64,000 nt of DNA from assembly GCA_023974075.1 (NCBI GenBank), contig CM043792.1:23689514-23753513 (forward strand), in the 5' to 3' direction. The notes beneath the pieces were generated by a model. The model saw only the letters and a list, made by a program, of their open reading frames with translations. It was not told where the DNA came from and did no database searches. The DNA comes from Chaenocephalus aceratus. Taxonomy: Eukaryota; Chordata; Actinopteri; Perciformes; Channichthyidae. Made by a program: the position numbers and the translations under genes. This document shows positions 1-14,472 of the stretch, piece after piece; the first letter of the stretch is position 1, and every line of letters begins with the position of its first letter.

Positions 1-1110
1 CATGCTATGTCTCAAGTGGTCGTTCGTTATAAAAATCAATACACTACTATCCCATTATTTAACTGCAACCATACAAATGTACTTCACATATCTTTTTCTT
101 TAAAGGATACAAGGACAGATGGTATACTTCAACCTCCTCTCTCTATTTGCAATAAAGACCTTGAAGCTTAAAGCTGGACAAGTACAACAATAAAAATCAG
201 AATATCTCAAATTATTGTGAAATGTGTAACTCGTATAACACCCACAGGTGGCAAACATTTTAATCAAAGCTGTTTTCACAATTAGTAAGTGGGCATTATA
301 TAAAGATGTATCAATGAGTTTGCCAACCCCTAATCATTTACAGTATTTTTGAAAACTATTTATCTTATAAGATTATAAGATGCCCTAATGATGCTGGTTC
401 AGGCTTGCCAAATATTCGTTTTCTGTCATACATTGAGTGAGTTTTGGACTTTTTGCAAAAGAGAACAAGCAGATTAAGGATGTCACATTTGGCATTGGAT
501 TAAAGTGCCAAAAATAATCAACAGATGAATTGGTGTTGGCGCTGCTTGATGAATGGAAAGTAGACACAGACGTCAAACACTGAGATTTGTATTTAAAACA
601 TCAGACACCACATATGCCAATAGCAGGTGCTGCAGAGCATCGTTCCTTGAAGTTGACACAGTGTGAAGCAACACTTTCATGAACACAGGACACCAGTGGG
701 TGTTTTGACGTGTGAACCATAGACTGTATATGGTGTGAACGCATGAAAATCCAGGGAAATACCAGAGCGCACATCAATCTAACAACGTAGCAATCCTCGT
801 TGTTTTTTTTTGCTGAGGCTGGTCACCACATAACAAATAGGATGTATATCAGGCACTGCTAAACAATAAAAAGCTGGATAACATAATGAAATATATTAAA
901 ACTGAAAAACAGAGCGAGCAAATGCCCTAAGCTGACTGTGACTATAGCTTCCTTTCATTCTCTAAATACACAAACACATTTTTATGAAACAATATATATA
1001 GCTCTAGCTGGAGGTTGTATCCTCACTGAGTAAAAAATACTTTTGGCACTATTGGCCTCAGCCCTTATCTTTCCTGACCTCCACTGTCTGGCCATGTTTG
1101 TGTGTTTGTG

Positions 1111-1116
<6 letters not shown>
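1..1116. other. Intron 5 sequence, nothing recognised
   Basis: AT-rich non-coding sequence. The only notable item is a copy of the short motif CCATAGACTGTATAT near 718, which also occurs at the ends of a longer repeat at 31829 and 36264. No open frame with protein-like composition is seen. Confidence 0.5.

Positions 1117-1181
<65 letters not shown>
1117..1181. repeat. (TG)n microsatellite
   Basis: Uninterrupted TG dinucleotide run of about 65 bases, preceded by imperfect TG/TTTG sequence from about 1098. Confidence 0.98.
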
Positions 1182-1184
<3 letters not shown>

Positions 1185-1737
1185 GTGACCCAGCCGTCAG
1201 TTCTCTCCCTGCCAAAGGGGATTTAGCACCTGAGAGTTGTCCACTCCAGGTGCTGCTCTTGACTGACAGGATAATTTGGAGGTGTTGAAAATACACACAC
1301 ATGGGACACACAGGTTACAAAGGCAGTCATGACTTTAGCATTTTTTTATGCTGACACAGATGATGTAATTTTTTTTCTCATGATGTAACAGTTTTAGATT
1401 GAAAATACTTATTTTCTGTTGTTGCAGGTAAAACCTCCAACAATAACTCAATGCCTAATCATTAGTGCGCAGGAGTCCTTGTCCGTTTTCTTTCATTAAA
1501 AGTAGCTTACTGCATTTTGCTTTGAAAAGTGGGACCTTTACAGCATGCACATTACATTTCTGCTGGGTACCAGAACATTTCAACAGGGACCATGCATACA
1601 AACACATTCATCTCAGAAAAGAGAAGAGATGATTTATGCGAGATTTTAGCTAATAGATCATTTCTATCTGCAGTCATAACTTGTATCACACAGCGATGCA
1701 GGTATATTTGTTATCGTGTGAGTCTGTGTGTGTCATC

Positions 1738-2978
1738 CAGGGGCGCCGCCAGGGATTTTGGGCCCCATGAAAATATATCACATTGGGCCCCACCACCAGG
1801 CACAGGCCACGCCAACCAAGCAAAATTGCTGTAACCACACCTCCAGAACCCAACCGACTCATTTATGCTTTAAATAACTCTACCTGTACAGGCTTGCATC
1901 TATCTTGTAGTCCAATACTAACTGCACAATATTTATTGACACTGAGCGGTGAACATATAACACTGTGCAGACGTGCAACATTCTGCTGCAGTATAATTCA
2001 CTATTTGATATAACACTAACATTCCTGAAAATAGACCTCAATAGTAATCTTTTATGGTGTACATGCCTTTTTAATAACATCTTTGAATGGAACATTACCA
2101 TAGCCTTGCCCTTTAACAGTTATTACGAGCCCTGGCTCAGCCTTACTCACCAAGAGCCCAGCGCCTAGCCTTCTTACAGGCAAAGTCACTGATCAAGTCC
2201 TTGAAGTCCAGCTTTCTAGCCAACTGGCTTTCAATGGACAGCATGGCAAGACTGCAAAGCCTTATGGGGGGTCAGGGCTGCGGAGCCTAAAGATGGAACT
2301 GTTGGTCCTGGCACCAAGGGGGAGGGACAACTGATTTAGTATGAATATCTGCTAAAAATGTACCTGCATTTATTAAATGTCAGCTAAAAGAGCAGTGAAA
2401 TTAAAACCTCTGCATTTTCTGTGAAGATAGTAACAGTACTTAATGTCAGCAAAACATTACAATTATTGTTTACAATGGACTAAGCTTAGCTAACAGACTA
2501 ATTTCCACTACTCATAGACCACACCCACCTTTTCTTTTGAAAAACTGGGTGACATACTGTTACCCTTTAGTCCCTCTCTCTTGTCTTTCTCTCCTTTATT
2601 TTCTTTTTGAAAGCCTGACCAGTGACTTTGTTAGTCGTTGAGACATTGTACACACGTAAGTACTAGCCTCCTCACATGCCCTCACCCTCTGCTGCTAGAA
2701 AGGGCCCCGCAGAGCGTTTGGAGGCAGGACCAAACCATTACATTTAAATAGAGGGGGGTGTTCGATGCTTTGGATAATTAACTTTTGGAAGAAAAAAAGT
2801 GAAATGAATCGTAAGTTTAGTGAGTACATTAACAATGTAACGTTCTATTAATGTTAATTATTGAGGATTGATGAAAGGTTACTTAAACATTTGTTCTTAA
2901 TGTTCTAACATTTTTTGGGGCCCTGTCAGTCACGGGCCCTTAGAATCGTCCTAACTTTTCACCCCCTTGGCGCCCCTG
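1738..2978. mobile_element. hAT-superfamily DNA transposon copy, degraded
   Basis: The ends read CAGGGGCGCC and GGCGCCCCTG, a 10-bp perfect terminal inverted repeat that continues imperfectly. They are flanked by an exact 8-bp duplication GTGTCATC at 1730-1737 and 2979-2986. Eight-base target duplications and CAG-type ends are the hallmark of hAT elements. Inside, a transposase C-terminal relic is readable on the minus strand at 2143-2262. The copy is 1.24 kb, too short to be autonomous. Confidence 0.9.
2143..2262 (-). pseudogene. hAT transposase C-terminal (dimerisation) relic
   Basis: About 40 readable codons on the minus strand contain RLCSLAMLSIESQLARKLDF followed by KDLISDFACKKAR and a stop near 2143. 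This resembles the extreme C-terminus of hAT/ZMYM-like transposases, where an LSIE motif and an acidic helix sit before a basic tail. A stop codon lies in frame just upstream (TGA before the RLCS segment), so only the tail survives. It lies inside the hAT copy bounded by the GTGTCATC duplication, which supports the assignment. It cannot be functional. The family call rests on recalled similarity to this tail motif. Confidence 0.65.
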
Positions 2979-2986
2979 GTGTCATC

Positions 2987-3362
2987 AGGGCAAAAATGGC
3001 TCCTGAAGACAATCACTGCAGCAGGAATTCCTAATGAAGAGGTTTCGAGTACATTGCCAGGTGTTTATATTTCTGTATGACTGGAAAGATTTAGTCACCG
3101 CCCGAGCATCACAACCATGCAAGATGCAGTCACTTTAGGTGGAGTTGAGACCCTACTCTACGCCCATGGCCCTACAGTATTTGGTGTCACAAAACTTTAC
3201 AGGGGTATAATTGAGATCAAAATGAAGGCCAAGGCTGAAGATGGGTGTGGTCCGAGCAAGTGTTCTGAAAGTTGGGTTGGGTAGGAAATGGGGAAAAGGC
3301 CATCAGAGTATAAACTCCAAGTTGAGCCATTTAAAATGAAGAATTACAGTTGATTTTTATAT
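2987..3362. other. Intron 5 sequence between two hAT insertions
   Basis: Unique-looking non-coding sequence with no recognisable element. Confidence 0.5.
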
Positions 3363-3370
3363 CTAAAGTC

Positions 3371-4505
3371 CAGTGGCGAACCGTCAGGGCCTTCAAGGTA
3401 TTCAGAGAATACCCTGGAACACTCAGATAAAACAAACAAAAAAATCGATTTAATTATATTAAAAAAATGTAATAAATGAGAATAGTATCTATGTTGTTGA
3501 TCTGTAATATTACAGTGTTACGTTGATTTGTTTGTCCTTCTCGGACCATGCACTACGCATTTCAGTGGTTTTGTGTTGGAAAAGAAAGCAACCAGATCTT
3601 GTCCTTCAACCAAGGTATTCTACATCCTTGATCGAATGCCCTGGCCGTTGAACTGAATGAGAGCGTACGTTTGGACTGACAGTTTGATCAACTAATCATA
3701 TATTGATTTGTAGCCAATGGGCGTATTCTTTCAGAGTTTCCCTCGGTTCCAGGGTATTCTAGAAGGTCCGGTAGTTAACCGGCTCGAGACAGAGGATCTA
3801 TCAGGGGTGTCAAACTCAAGGCCCGGGGGCCAAATCTGGCCCGCGACTTCATTTAATATGGCCCCACAAGAGCTTGCAAAGAATATAATATTTGTATTAT
3901 ACGGTTACATGCCGATTTACAGAAGCACGTTGCCCATAAACTACATATCCCACAATGCATCTCAAATTTGACTTTTTTTCTCAGAATTTGACTTTTTTTC
4001 TTCAAAATATTCTTTTTTTTAAAAATCATTTTGTGACATTCTCAGTGAAGAGACTTGCAATGATTTGCCCTAGACTTCTGCTTTCAGACGTATAGTTAAT
4101 TATGAAGTTATTACCCTATCCGATAATAATCCAATGCAGAGGCAATAATGTAATATAATACATTATTTTATATATATTAAATATTTATATATGTATTTAT
4201 ATATAGTCTTAAAGTTACAACCGGCCCTTTGAGTGCAACCATAATGCTAATGTGGCCCGCGAAGAAATTGAGTTTGACACCCCTGATCTAGATGAATGCG
4301 ACGAAGCAATTCATGCTGTTTTATTGTTTTTAACGTTGAAATGACAAGTGCAACAGGTGAAGATGAAGTTGTTGCGGAATTGTTGTGAGTACCCTCTTCA
4401 AGACGACAATTCAGTGAAAAGACGGACATCATAATGCCGCGGAGGGGGGAGGGGGGTGTATGTGTCTACAGAAGGTCCAGTTGTGAAAGACACGGTTCGC
4501 CACTG
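3371..4505. mobile_element. Non-autonomous hAT transposon (outer copy of a nest)
   Basis: The ends CAGTGGCGAACCGT (3371-3384) and ACGGTTCGCCACTG (4492-4505) form a perfect 14-bp inverted repeat. The exact 8-bp duplication CTAAAGTC lies at 3363-3370 and 4506-4513. The interior has no transposase frame and is interrupted by a second element at 3801-4285. Without that, the original element would be about 650 bp. Confidence 0.95.
3801..4285. mobile_element. Non-autonomous hAT (Charlie-like) transposon nested in the outer hAT
   Basis: The ends TCAGGGGTGTCAAACTCAA (3801-3819) and its exact reverse complement (4267-4285) form a 19-bp perfect inverted repeat, followed on each side by GGCCCG-rich subterminal sequence. 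The flanks share TCTA immediately outside, around a site reading GATCTAGATG, but a full clean 8-bp duplication is not seen. The core (about 3960-4210) is AT-rich and non-coding. The superfamily is inferred from the CAGGGG-type end. Confidence 0.85.
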
Positions 4506-4513
4506 CTAAAGTC

Positions 4514-6982
<2,469 letters not shown>

Positions 6983-7009
6983 ACACACTCACACACACCA
7001 CACACACAC

Positions 7010-7052
<43 letters not shown>

Positions 7053-7061
7053 ACACACACA

Positions 7062-7121
<60 letters not shown>

Positions 7122-7127
7122 CACACC
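6983..7127. repeat. (CA)n microsatellite with CCA interruptions
   Basis: About 145 bases of CA dinucleotides broken by a single CG variant and several extra C residues. It abuts the telomere-like unit that follows. Confidence 0.97.
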
Positions 7128-7418
7128 ATGTACTGTATACATCACTTCAGGGGACATTACATTGACTTACTTGCATTTCCTGGAGACTTCTCCTAACCTT
7201 AACCATAACCAACACATGCCTAACCCTAACCCTAACCCTTACCCTTAACCTTACCCTTAACCTTACCCTAACCCTAATCCTAAACCTAACCAAGTCTTCA
7301 CCCTAAAATTAATGATTCCCCTTATGGGGACCTCCAATTTGTCCCCATAAGGGAGGCGAGTCCCCACACATGACTGTGTAAACAGATTTATGTCCCCACA
7401 AGTATAATAATGCTAGGC
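7128..7418 (-). repeat. Telomere-like interspersed repeat unit, copy A
   Basis: Contains an array of CCCTAA and CCCTTA hexamers (7195-7290) next to a GGGGACC-rich segment with a 13-bp hairpin CCCCTTATGGGGAC / GTCCCCATAAGGG. It matches copy B at 21070-21322 almost base for base in reverse orientation, except for the number of hexamers. It is flanked on both sides by CA microsatellites. Confidence 0.9.
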
Positions 7419-7450
7419 CACACACACACACACACACCCACACACACACA

Positions 7451-7510
<60 letters not shown>
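7419..7510. repeat. (CA)n microsatellite
   Basis: About 92 bases of CA with three interruptions. It lies about 50 bases from the exon 4 donor on the intron 4 side. Confidence 0.98.
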
Positions 7511-7513
<3 letters not shown>

Positions 7514-7521
7514 GGAAATTA

Positions 7522-7671
<150 letters not shown>

Positions 7672-10600
7672 CTAGAAAGAGAGAGAGAGAGATAGATGGG
7701 AAAAATACAAGCTGTTAGGAATATCTTGAGCTGGGAAAACATTTGAGGAATCAACAAAACTTATGACAATACATCGTGCGGGGGGATCGATGAGTGTACT
7801 TAATATCATGCCAATGCATCCAATACTTGTTGACAAAACGCCCAACATTGCCATATAGAATCATTCAACTAGCTAAACTAGGATTACCATGGTAGGTGAA
7901 ATCAAGGAATAATCCAGTGCTCTGAAATAGTATAATAGTGTTTGTGTACATCTGTGTTGTCCGTGGCAATTGTAGAAAGAAACTTTCCAAAGTGTATCAA
8001 GAAGTGTTTATTTTTCTCAAATAGACAATATGTTCAAAAGTAAGGGTTTTGCTCCAATGTGTTTCTTCTTCCAGACAAATGTTAAATTCCTTTTTCTTTT
8101 TATGGCCACAAAGACCTCTTGATAAACATTAAATTCAGACAAAATAGTTTTAGGTTTATTGGAACAACTTAAGGCGGGCTCAGCGATAACATTATATAAA
8201 GGAGGAGAAAATGGGAATATAAATGGACCTCTTTTAAAACATCTGTTCATCATTCTACTGCTTATCTCTCCCTCAGAGATTAATGATGCAATACGGCTTG
8301 CCTCATTAACTCACTAAACAGCTCTCGCTTTAATTTCTATCTACCATAGTTGATTCTTAGAAGAAAGAAAGGAACAAGCGGGATAACATTTTACTGGAAT
8401 TGTTCCTTGTATGATAACTCGTGACAGCATTTTAAAGAGACTGATTAATTGATGATGCATTTTGTTCATGATATCATTCGTGTAGGAGACTGACGCAAAG
8501 AGGACCAGAAAGAAAGACATTTCCAGATGGAAAGTCGATGTCAGCCCATTATCGGCGCGTGGGAACGTGTGAGGTGTTTTTGTGTTGGTGTTAGTTCTCT
8601 CCATCTTGTCATCCTGGAAGCCTTCCCAGCATCCTCCTTGTTTCAGTTTCGACTGTTATTAAGACACCAATGCTCGCGCAGTGCCAGCAGCAGCATAACT
8701 GAGCAACTGTTTATCTTGGCCTGAACATCTGGCACCGAGGCAAAGTACAAATCGAGCTGATGAGCAACGGGGAATTGATGCTCTGATCGGTTTCCAAAAA
8801 ACCCCAAAACTGGATTTGATTATGTTAAAAAAAATGAACACATACCGTATTCATGTCATTTCATTTAAGGGTCATTTGTTGGGAATTTATTTTCTCCAGT
8901 CACTATTGTGAATGCTGAGGTTAGCTAATTTCTACAATAACCACAAAACAAACACAGCTGTAATTAAAGCCCTGCAAATGAGGCTGGATAAACCTCCACC
9001 ATGCAGCGCTGCCTCTATCGTGATGCAATGTGTCAGAATGTCTTCATGTGTAATTATACAGACCACTGATGGGTAAGTGGGCGCACAACGCTGAGAACTG
9101 CCCTTTACTTCCAAGCTTACATGACGACAGCAGCAGAGTGAGAAAGAGGCGGAGACAGAGATACGTAGAGGGGAAGTCTGTGTTTAAAAGAGGAGGGGTT
9201 GTTTGGTGGTAATGGAGTGACTGACAGAGTGTTGCAAGGGTCCAGGAAAAGTCTAATTGGCATGTTCTCATTTTAGCAAGCTCGCCTATTTTTGCTCCTT
9301 TCCTGGAGGCTTTTTTTTTGAGAAAAAAGAAACAGATGGCGTGGTGGTCGTGTCCAGTCCCTCTCCCGGGTCTCCCTCCTTCTGCTTACGTATTCTTATG
9401 ATTTTTGAACTGTGGGGACATTAAAGTCTTAAAAAACACTTCACCAAGGATCCAGATAATCTCACTGATCTCTATTTATTTGTGTTTATCTTCACTTCCT
9501 TCCCCTTCAAGGTGCTAGACAGCGAGCACTGTATGTTTTTTCATTTTCAATGCCAACTCTTCTTCCTCTCACAGTATTTCCATTTAATGTTTTCTTTCTG
9601 TCACCGTGTGTTATTGTCTCTTTGTCTGTGCGCCCCTCCTCCTCGGAGCCATGGGTGAAATGAAAATGGCAGGGTTTCCACTCACAGTCATCCTGAGCCT
9701 GTTGACTCAGTGCAGCCCATTATAGGGAGAGGTTGAGTGTGAAGACATAATCTGATCTGCACTCTGAAGTTCTGTGTGTGTCTGTAAAGCTGCAGCTGTG
9801 AAGTTGAACTAAAATGGCTTCTCTCTCTTGCAACATTATCTGCAATAAAAGTGTCTATGTTTGTAAGACCCACACTATAATATAGTAGATGTACTGAGGA
9901 ATTGTATGTGACAAGCTCAGCACTACACACATAAATAACAAGGCACATCCATAACTCACAATGTAGGTTACGAACCATAATATCTCAGTGTAGCACCCAG
10001 CTAACACCATAAGTCCACTTTAGCACATATACATTTTAGGCGCTGCCAAAGGAAGAAGATACGAACATAAGTTTGCTCAGTGCTGGCAGCACTTTAAAGG
10101 GTTTCAAGAGACTCAATATAAAGGAGCTGTTTCTTTGTTTGATTACGTTGTCAAACAGAATACCAATATGCATAATATTTAAATGTTCAAGCACTTGAGG
10201 AGGCAGCTCTCTTGGCAGCTTTCATCATGGCCCACGCTGCCACATAAAATCAACCGTTTGGTCAAGTGAATACAAACTTGTACTTGGATTTATCCCAGCA
10301 GAGAAGGAATCTGAAGATTAGATTGACACTATGCAACATGTTGCTTGGTCTCCATAGCACAATGACTGAACCCTGTCTATTTACACGGAGGCTTTGGCTG
10401 AAACATATTGAAGGTGACTAGACTCCGTCTCAAGATGCACATGAAAACATGGTCACAAAAACACAACAGAACTGCTCCTCTTCGTTTTCTTATGCCATCT
10501 GAAGTGTAATGGAAGCGTCTTTACAAGAAGCATGAATACATGACTCACAAATCATCAATAGACAGTCAGTCATAAAATATCCAAAACAAGTTAGTCATGC

Positions 10601-11916
10601 AGCTGAAGCACTGCCAAAGAGCAGCCACACATTGCAAAAACACAACATATCGACATAAAAGCGGAGGGTGGCACATCTAAAACAGACTTGCTAAGTCATC
10701 ATTTCAGCTTGTCTCTTTCAAACATCCTCCCGGGCACTTCAATACTGGACATCAAGCTGTGGGGTAAAGATGCTGGCAGACACGAACACACAGAGCTGAT
10801 GAGGCGAAACCAGGAGGGAAGTTGGTTCCAGTGAGGCGAGATGATGCTGCTGCCAAATTCCTCGAAGCGTAACGAGGGTCACATCAAGCAGAAGTAGAGG
10901 AAAGGATTGGTAATGAGGGCAGAGTGACAATGAGTCAAATGCGGGTCTTGCTTATTAAAGTCAGGCATTGAGCATCAGAGGTAACAATATCTAATTACTC
11001 GTTGGATATTATAGCTATAAAAAGTGATGGGCAGAGTGAGGAGGCCGATGTGACTCATTTATTAGGTTAATTGGTTGACAAGCGACCCTTCAGAGACGCC
11101 TTCACATCTGCCTCCTTCTTATTGGTGGCTACTAGGGCATAGTGTAATTTACCCGCATGATGCTTCATAAGCTTGAGCATTTTTCAGGCTGTGATGTCCA
11201 TCCTTGTTTGATTTGATATGATTATGTTGAGAGACTTTGTTGTCAAGCATCCTATTCAAGTGTCTCTGAGTGTCCCACTTCATTACTACAGGAAAAGGGA
11301 AATGAAAGGATAAGAATATGCCTTCAGTACAACGTCGTTTTACCACCAATAGTAATCACAAACCGCCCCAACTCAACACTAAGTTATGTTTGCATTAGCA
11401 TTTCTCTCCAAGGTTCATCCTGTGTATACTAGAGAATGTTTTTAAAGTCTCTACTTCCTCATGAAACATTTGCAATTTTTTCAATATTTTACAATGTCCA
11501 TTGCTTCTCAGAGCACACAGTTATCCAGCCGTCTAACCTTATTTGTTTTTTTGTTTGTCAGTTGTACTTTATAAGGATTTGCCGAAGCTGGAACCAACAC
11601 TTATGTTTTTGTATTTTTGCTTGAAAACGAGTGAAACGATTAATAGTTTGGCAAAATGGCAGATTATTATCGAAATCTAGATTTAAACAACCCACATCCA
11701 ACCAACAGATTTAAAGAGCTGATTTGATTTAGTGATTTAATGCAATAATGCTCCATCAAGGATTTCTATTTTTTGTTTTACCAAAGAGTATTTATGCACT
11801 ACATACAAAGACCGGATAATTGCAAAATTACCCAGCAGACATCATTTTGATTTATCAACAAACAGAGAATCACCAAAAGGACTATGAATTCAAAAGTCCT
11901 CAATCATACTAGGTGG

Positions 11917-11917
<1 letters not shown>
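7672..11917. other. Intron 3, first stretch, nothing recognised
   Basis: Includes a short GA run just outside the exon 4 acceptor. The remainder is ordinary AT-rich intron without inverted-repeat ends or protein-like frames that I could identify. Confidence 0.5.

Positions 11918-11988
<71 letters not shown>
11918..11988. repeat. (TG)n microsatellite
   Basis: About 70 bases of uninterrupted GT dinucleotide. Confidence 0.98.
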
Positions 11989-11989
<1 letters not shown>

Positions 11990-13199
11990 ATGAGGTGCTT
12001 GGGGGAAACAAAGTGAACAACTGTACAGTTGCTATGGTGATAATGGGTTAGAGAACATCCAAAGATGATTAAAAGTCAGCGGAGGAAATGCTAACTGTGG
12101 AGAGGAGGCAAACAAGTAGAGAGTAAATCACTCTGTGGCCTAATGGAATTAAGTGTGTGTGCAGATTCTCCATAAAAGGCAAAATAACAACGAAGAAAAA
12201 AACAAGTGAAGAAATTAACACTGTGTAGCAATCTCGCCTCACATGATGATGAAATGTTCTCTCTCCTCAGGGCCGCAGCTGAAAGAAAAACCATGCAAGG
12301 ATGTTTATAGCCGAGAGGACCCTCAGTTATTCCCTCCTGCTGGAGTACTGTGACCCCACAGCAACATGGATGTCAGGCTAGTTTACACACATGCTGCCTT
12401 CAGCCAAGATAACTGTGTGACCTGCCGTTAAGAGCACACACGGCATACTGCACTCACTGACTGCTTATACTACTGTGTTTGTAAGCAGCTTACAATGATG
12501 TGGTGAAAGGAGAGAGACAGTGGAGAAGATGTCGATGTTTCTTGGAGAACTTATGGTGAGAATTAAAGGAAAAAAGAAAGAAAAGTAATATAGAGATAAG
12601 GATTGGAGACAAGGCTCTGCAGTCTGTGTGTGTGTGGGTGTCCAGGTGGGTGGCATCAAACTGGAGACCAACTCTGTCACGGACGGACAGCTTCACCTGC
12701 CAAACCATCTGCTGTGGTTGTGTTTGTGATGCCTCTCTGAGAGAAAGAAAACATCTCTTGGTATTTATTTTTGTATGATTAACAACAATAATAAATGAGT
12801 ATGCTATGAAAATGTATGAAGATTGATGACTACTGGTTTTTGATTTAGAGAAAAGTACTAACCTTATATTTCATATACAAGGGAATACATCTGTGTTAAT
12901 GACATATTAAAAACTCAAGCCAAGTGCACACGCCCCACACTTGTTGTAGCTTCCACATTGAAAATTGAAAGTATATAACTTGAATGTATTTCAAATTAAT
13001 AATACGAGTGTACATTTTCTTTTTTTTTGCAGGTGAAAGTGTGCTGTCAACGGTTTTACAGAATTCTTTTAAATAATCAAAGTTGAGAGGGAAAATGCTT
13101 TTACTGTGTATCTTTAAAGTTAATGGGCTCATTTTCATGTTTATATTAGTATGTTGTGCCTCTTCTGTGACATGTATATACTGTATGCTTTAATGTTCA
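11989..13199. other. Intron 3, nothing recognised
   Basis: Non-coding sequence. Open frames here are short and lack any family resemblance. Confidence 0.5.
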
Positions 13200-13434
13200 A
13201 AAAGGCCTTTATTTATCCAATACTGCATGTGCTGCATCCCCTGTTTTCACCCTCTGTCTGAAACCAGAGCCAGAGTCTGCTCTGATTGGGTAGGAGTCCA
13301 ATTAAGGCATTTCAAGCAGGGAGGGAAGTGAGGGAGAGAAGCTCCCTCTGCCATGAACATTGGCATTTTAGCCTTTGCAGACCATTTGAACAAAAACCCA
13401 TAACACAGAAGAAAAGCATTTAAGGCCTCTTTAA
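13200..13434 (-). mobile_element. MITE of the TTAAAGAGGCC family, degraded copy
   Basis: The right end reads AAGGCCTCTTTAA (to 13434), the reverse complement of the start of the element at 44064. Internally it keeps an equivalent segment, CCCTCTGTCTGAAACCAGAG with TCTGCTCTGATTGG, the reverse complement of the GGTTTCAGAAAGAGGG and CCAATCAGAGCAGA segments at 44300-44370. The left end is eroded; a TTAA lies at 13190-13193. The family is non-coding. Confidence 0.75.
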
Positions 13435-14363
13435 GTGCTGCGTTACAGCGTTTGAAAGAATGTCTACTTGACAGTCTTCAAAATAATATTTAGTAACAGC
13501 TCAAGTCTTCTGTTGTCAACAATGGAAATGGATGCCAAACTATAACACATCTACAATCACTCACACTCGCAAGCACACACAGTAGCACACACTGATCTAC
13601 TCAAACACAGCCCCTGACAGCCATCCGAGTCCCAGGGCGGAAAGATCAATCATGTCACTTGTAGAAACTAATCTGTCTTCTGACACTGATAAAAACGATA
13701 ATGAAGCTGTGACTCAGAAGTAAAGAAGAGAAGAGAGAAGACAGAGGGAGGATGAACTGACAAGAGATACATCAACAGCAGGAAACAGAAGCAGAGACGA
13801 TGAGAGTGAAGGCAAGACTAAGAGAGCCAGAAGAAAAAGCTTATCTAAAGTCAAAGACAGAATTAAACACAGCACATCGATCTGCTCATTATCACCTCTT
13901 CTCTCAGCTGACACCTCACAGGCCAGAGTCAAAAATGAAGGTAACACTTTATTTTGATAGTCCATAGTTAACACTCTATAAGTCATCAGTTGACATTCAA
14001 CAACACTGTTTCAACAGACAAGTAACATGCATTCAACTAACTGCCAGTAGAATATACATGAAGCATTAGTGACTATGCAACTACTGTATGACACGACTGC
14101 TGCTGTAAAACCGGCACCTATCGATCAATGATTTAATTAGAGGAAACCAAATCTCCCTCCACCTGGTCCTGCAGCAGCCTGTCAGCGTTTAATAGGCCAT
14201 CATGTTCAGACTTTCCCGATGTAGCCTCAACACGATATGAACCAGACAGATTTATAGCCAGTAAATCAGGCAGCACATTAGAAAGGGCAGCTGATTGTTA
14301 GTGATTTAAACATCAAAAGGCATTAGGATATCAAACACGCCACTCACATACATGCAAATATTC

Positions 14364-14364
<1 letters not shown>
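13435..14364. other. Intron 3, nothing recognised
   Basis: Non-coding sequence with a purine-rich segment near 13720-13860. Confidence 0.5.
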
Positions 14365-14462
<98 letters not shown>

Positions 14463-14472
14463 CACACACACA
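14365..14472. repeat. (CA)n microsatellite
   Basis: About 108 bases of CA with one CG variant. Confidence 0.98.

Noticed and set aside
7195..7290. True telomere or chromosome end
   Set aside because: The hexamers are few and degenerate, embedded in a dispersed repeat unit with a second copy at 21205-21230, and intron sequence continues on both sides.
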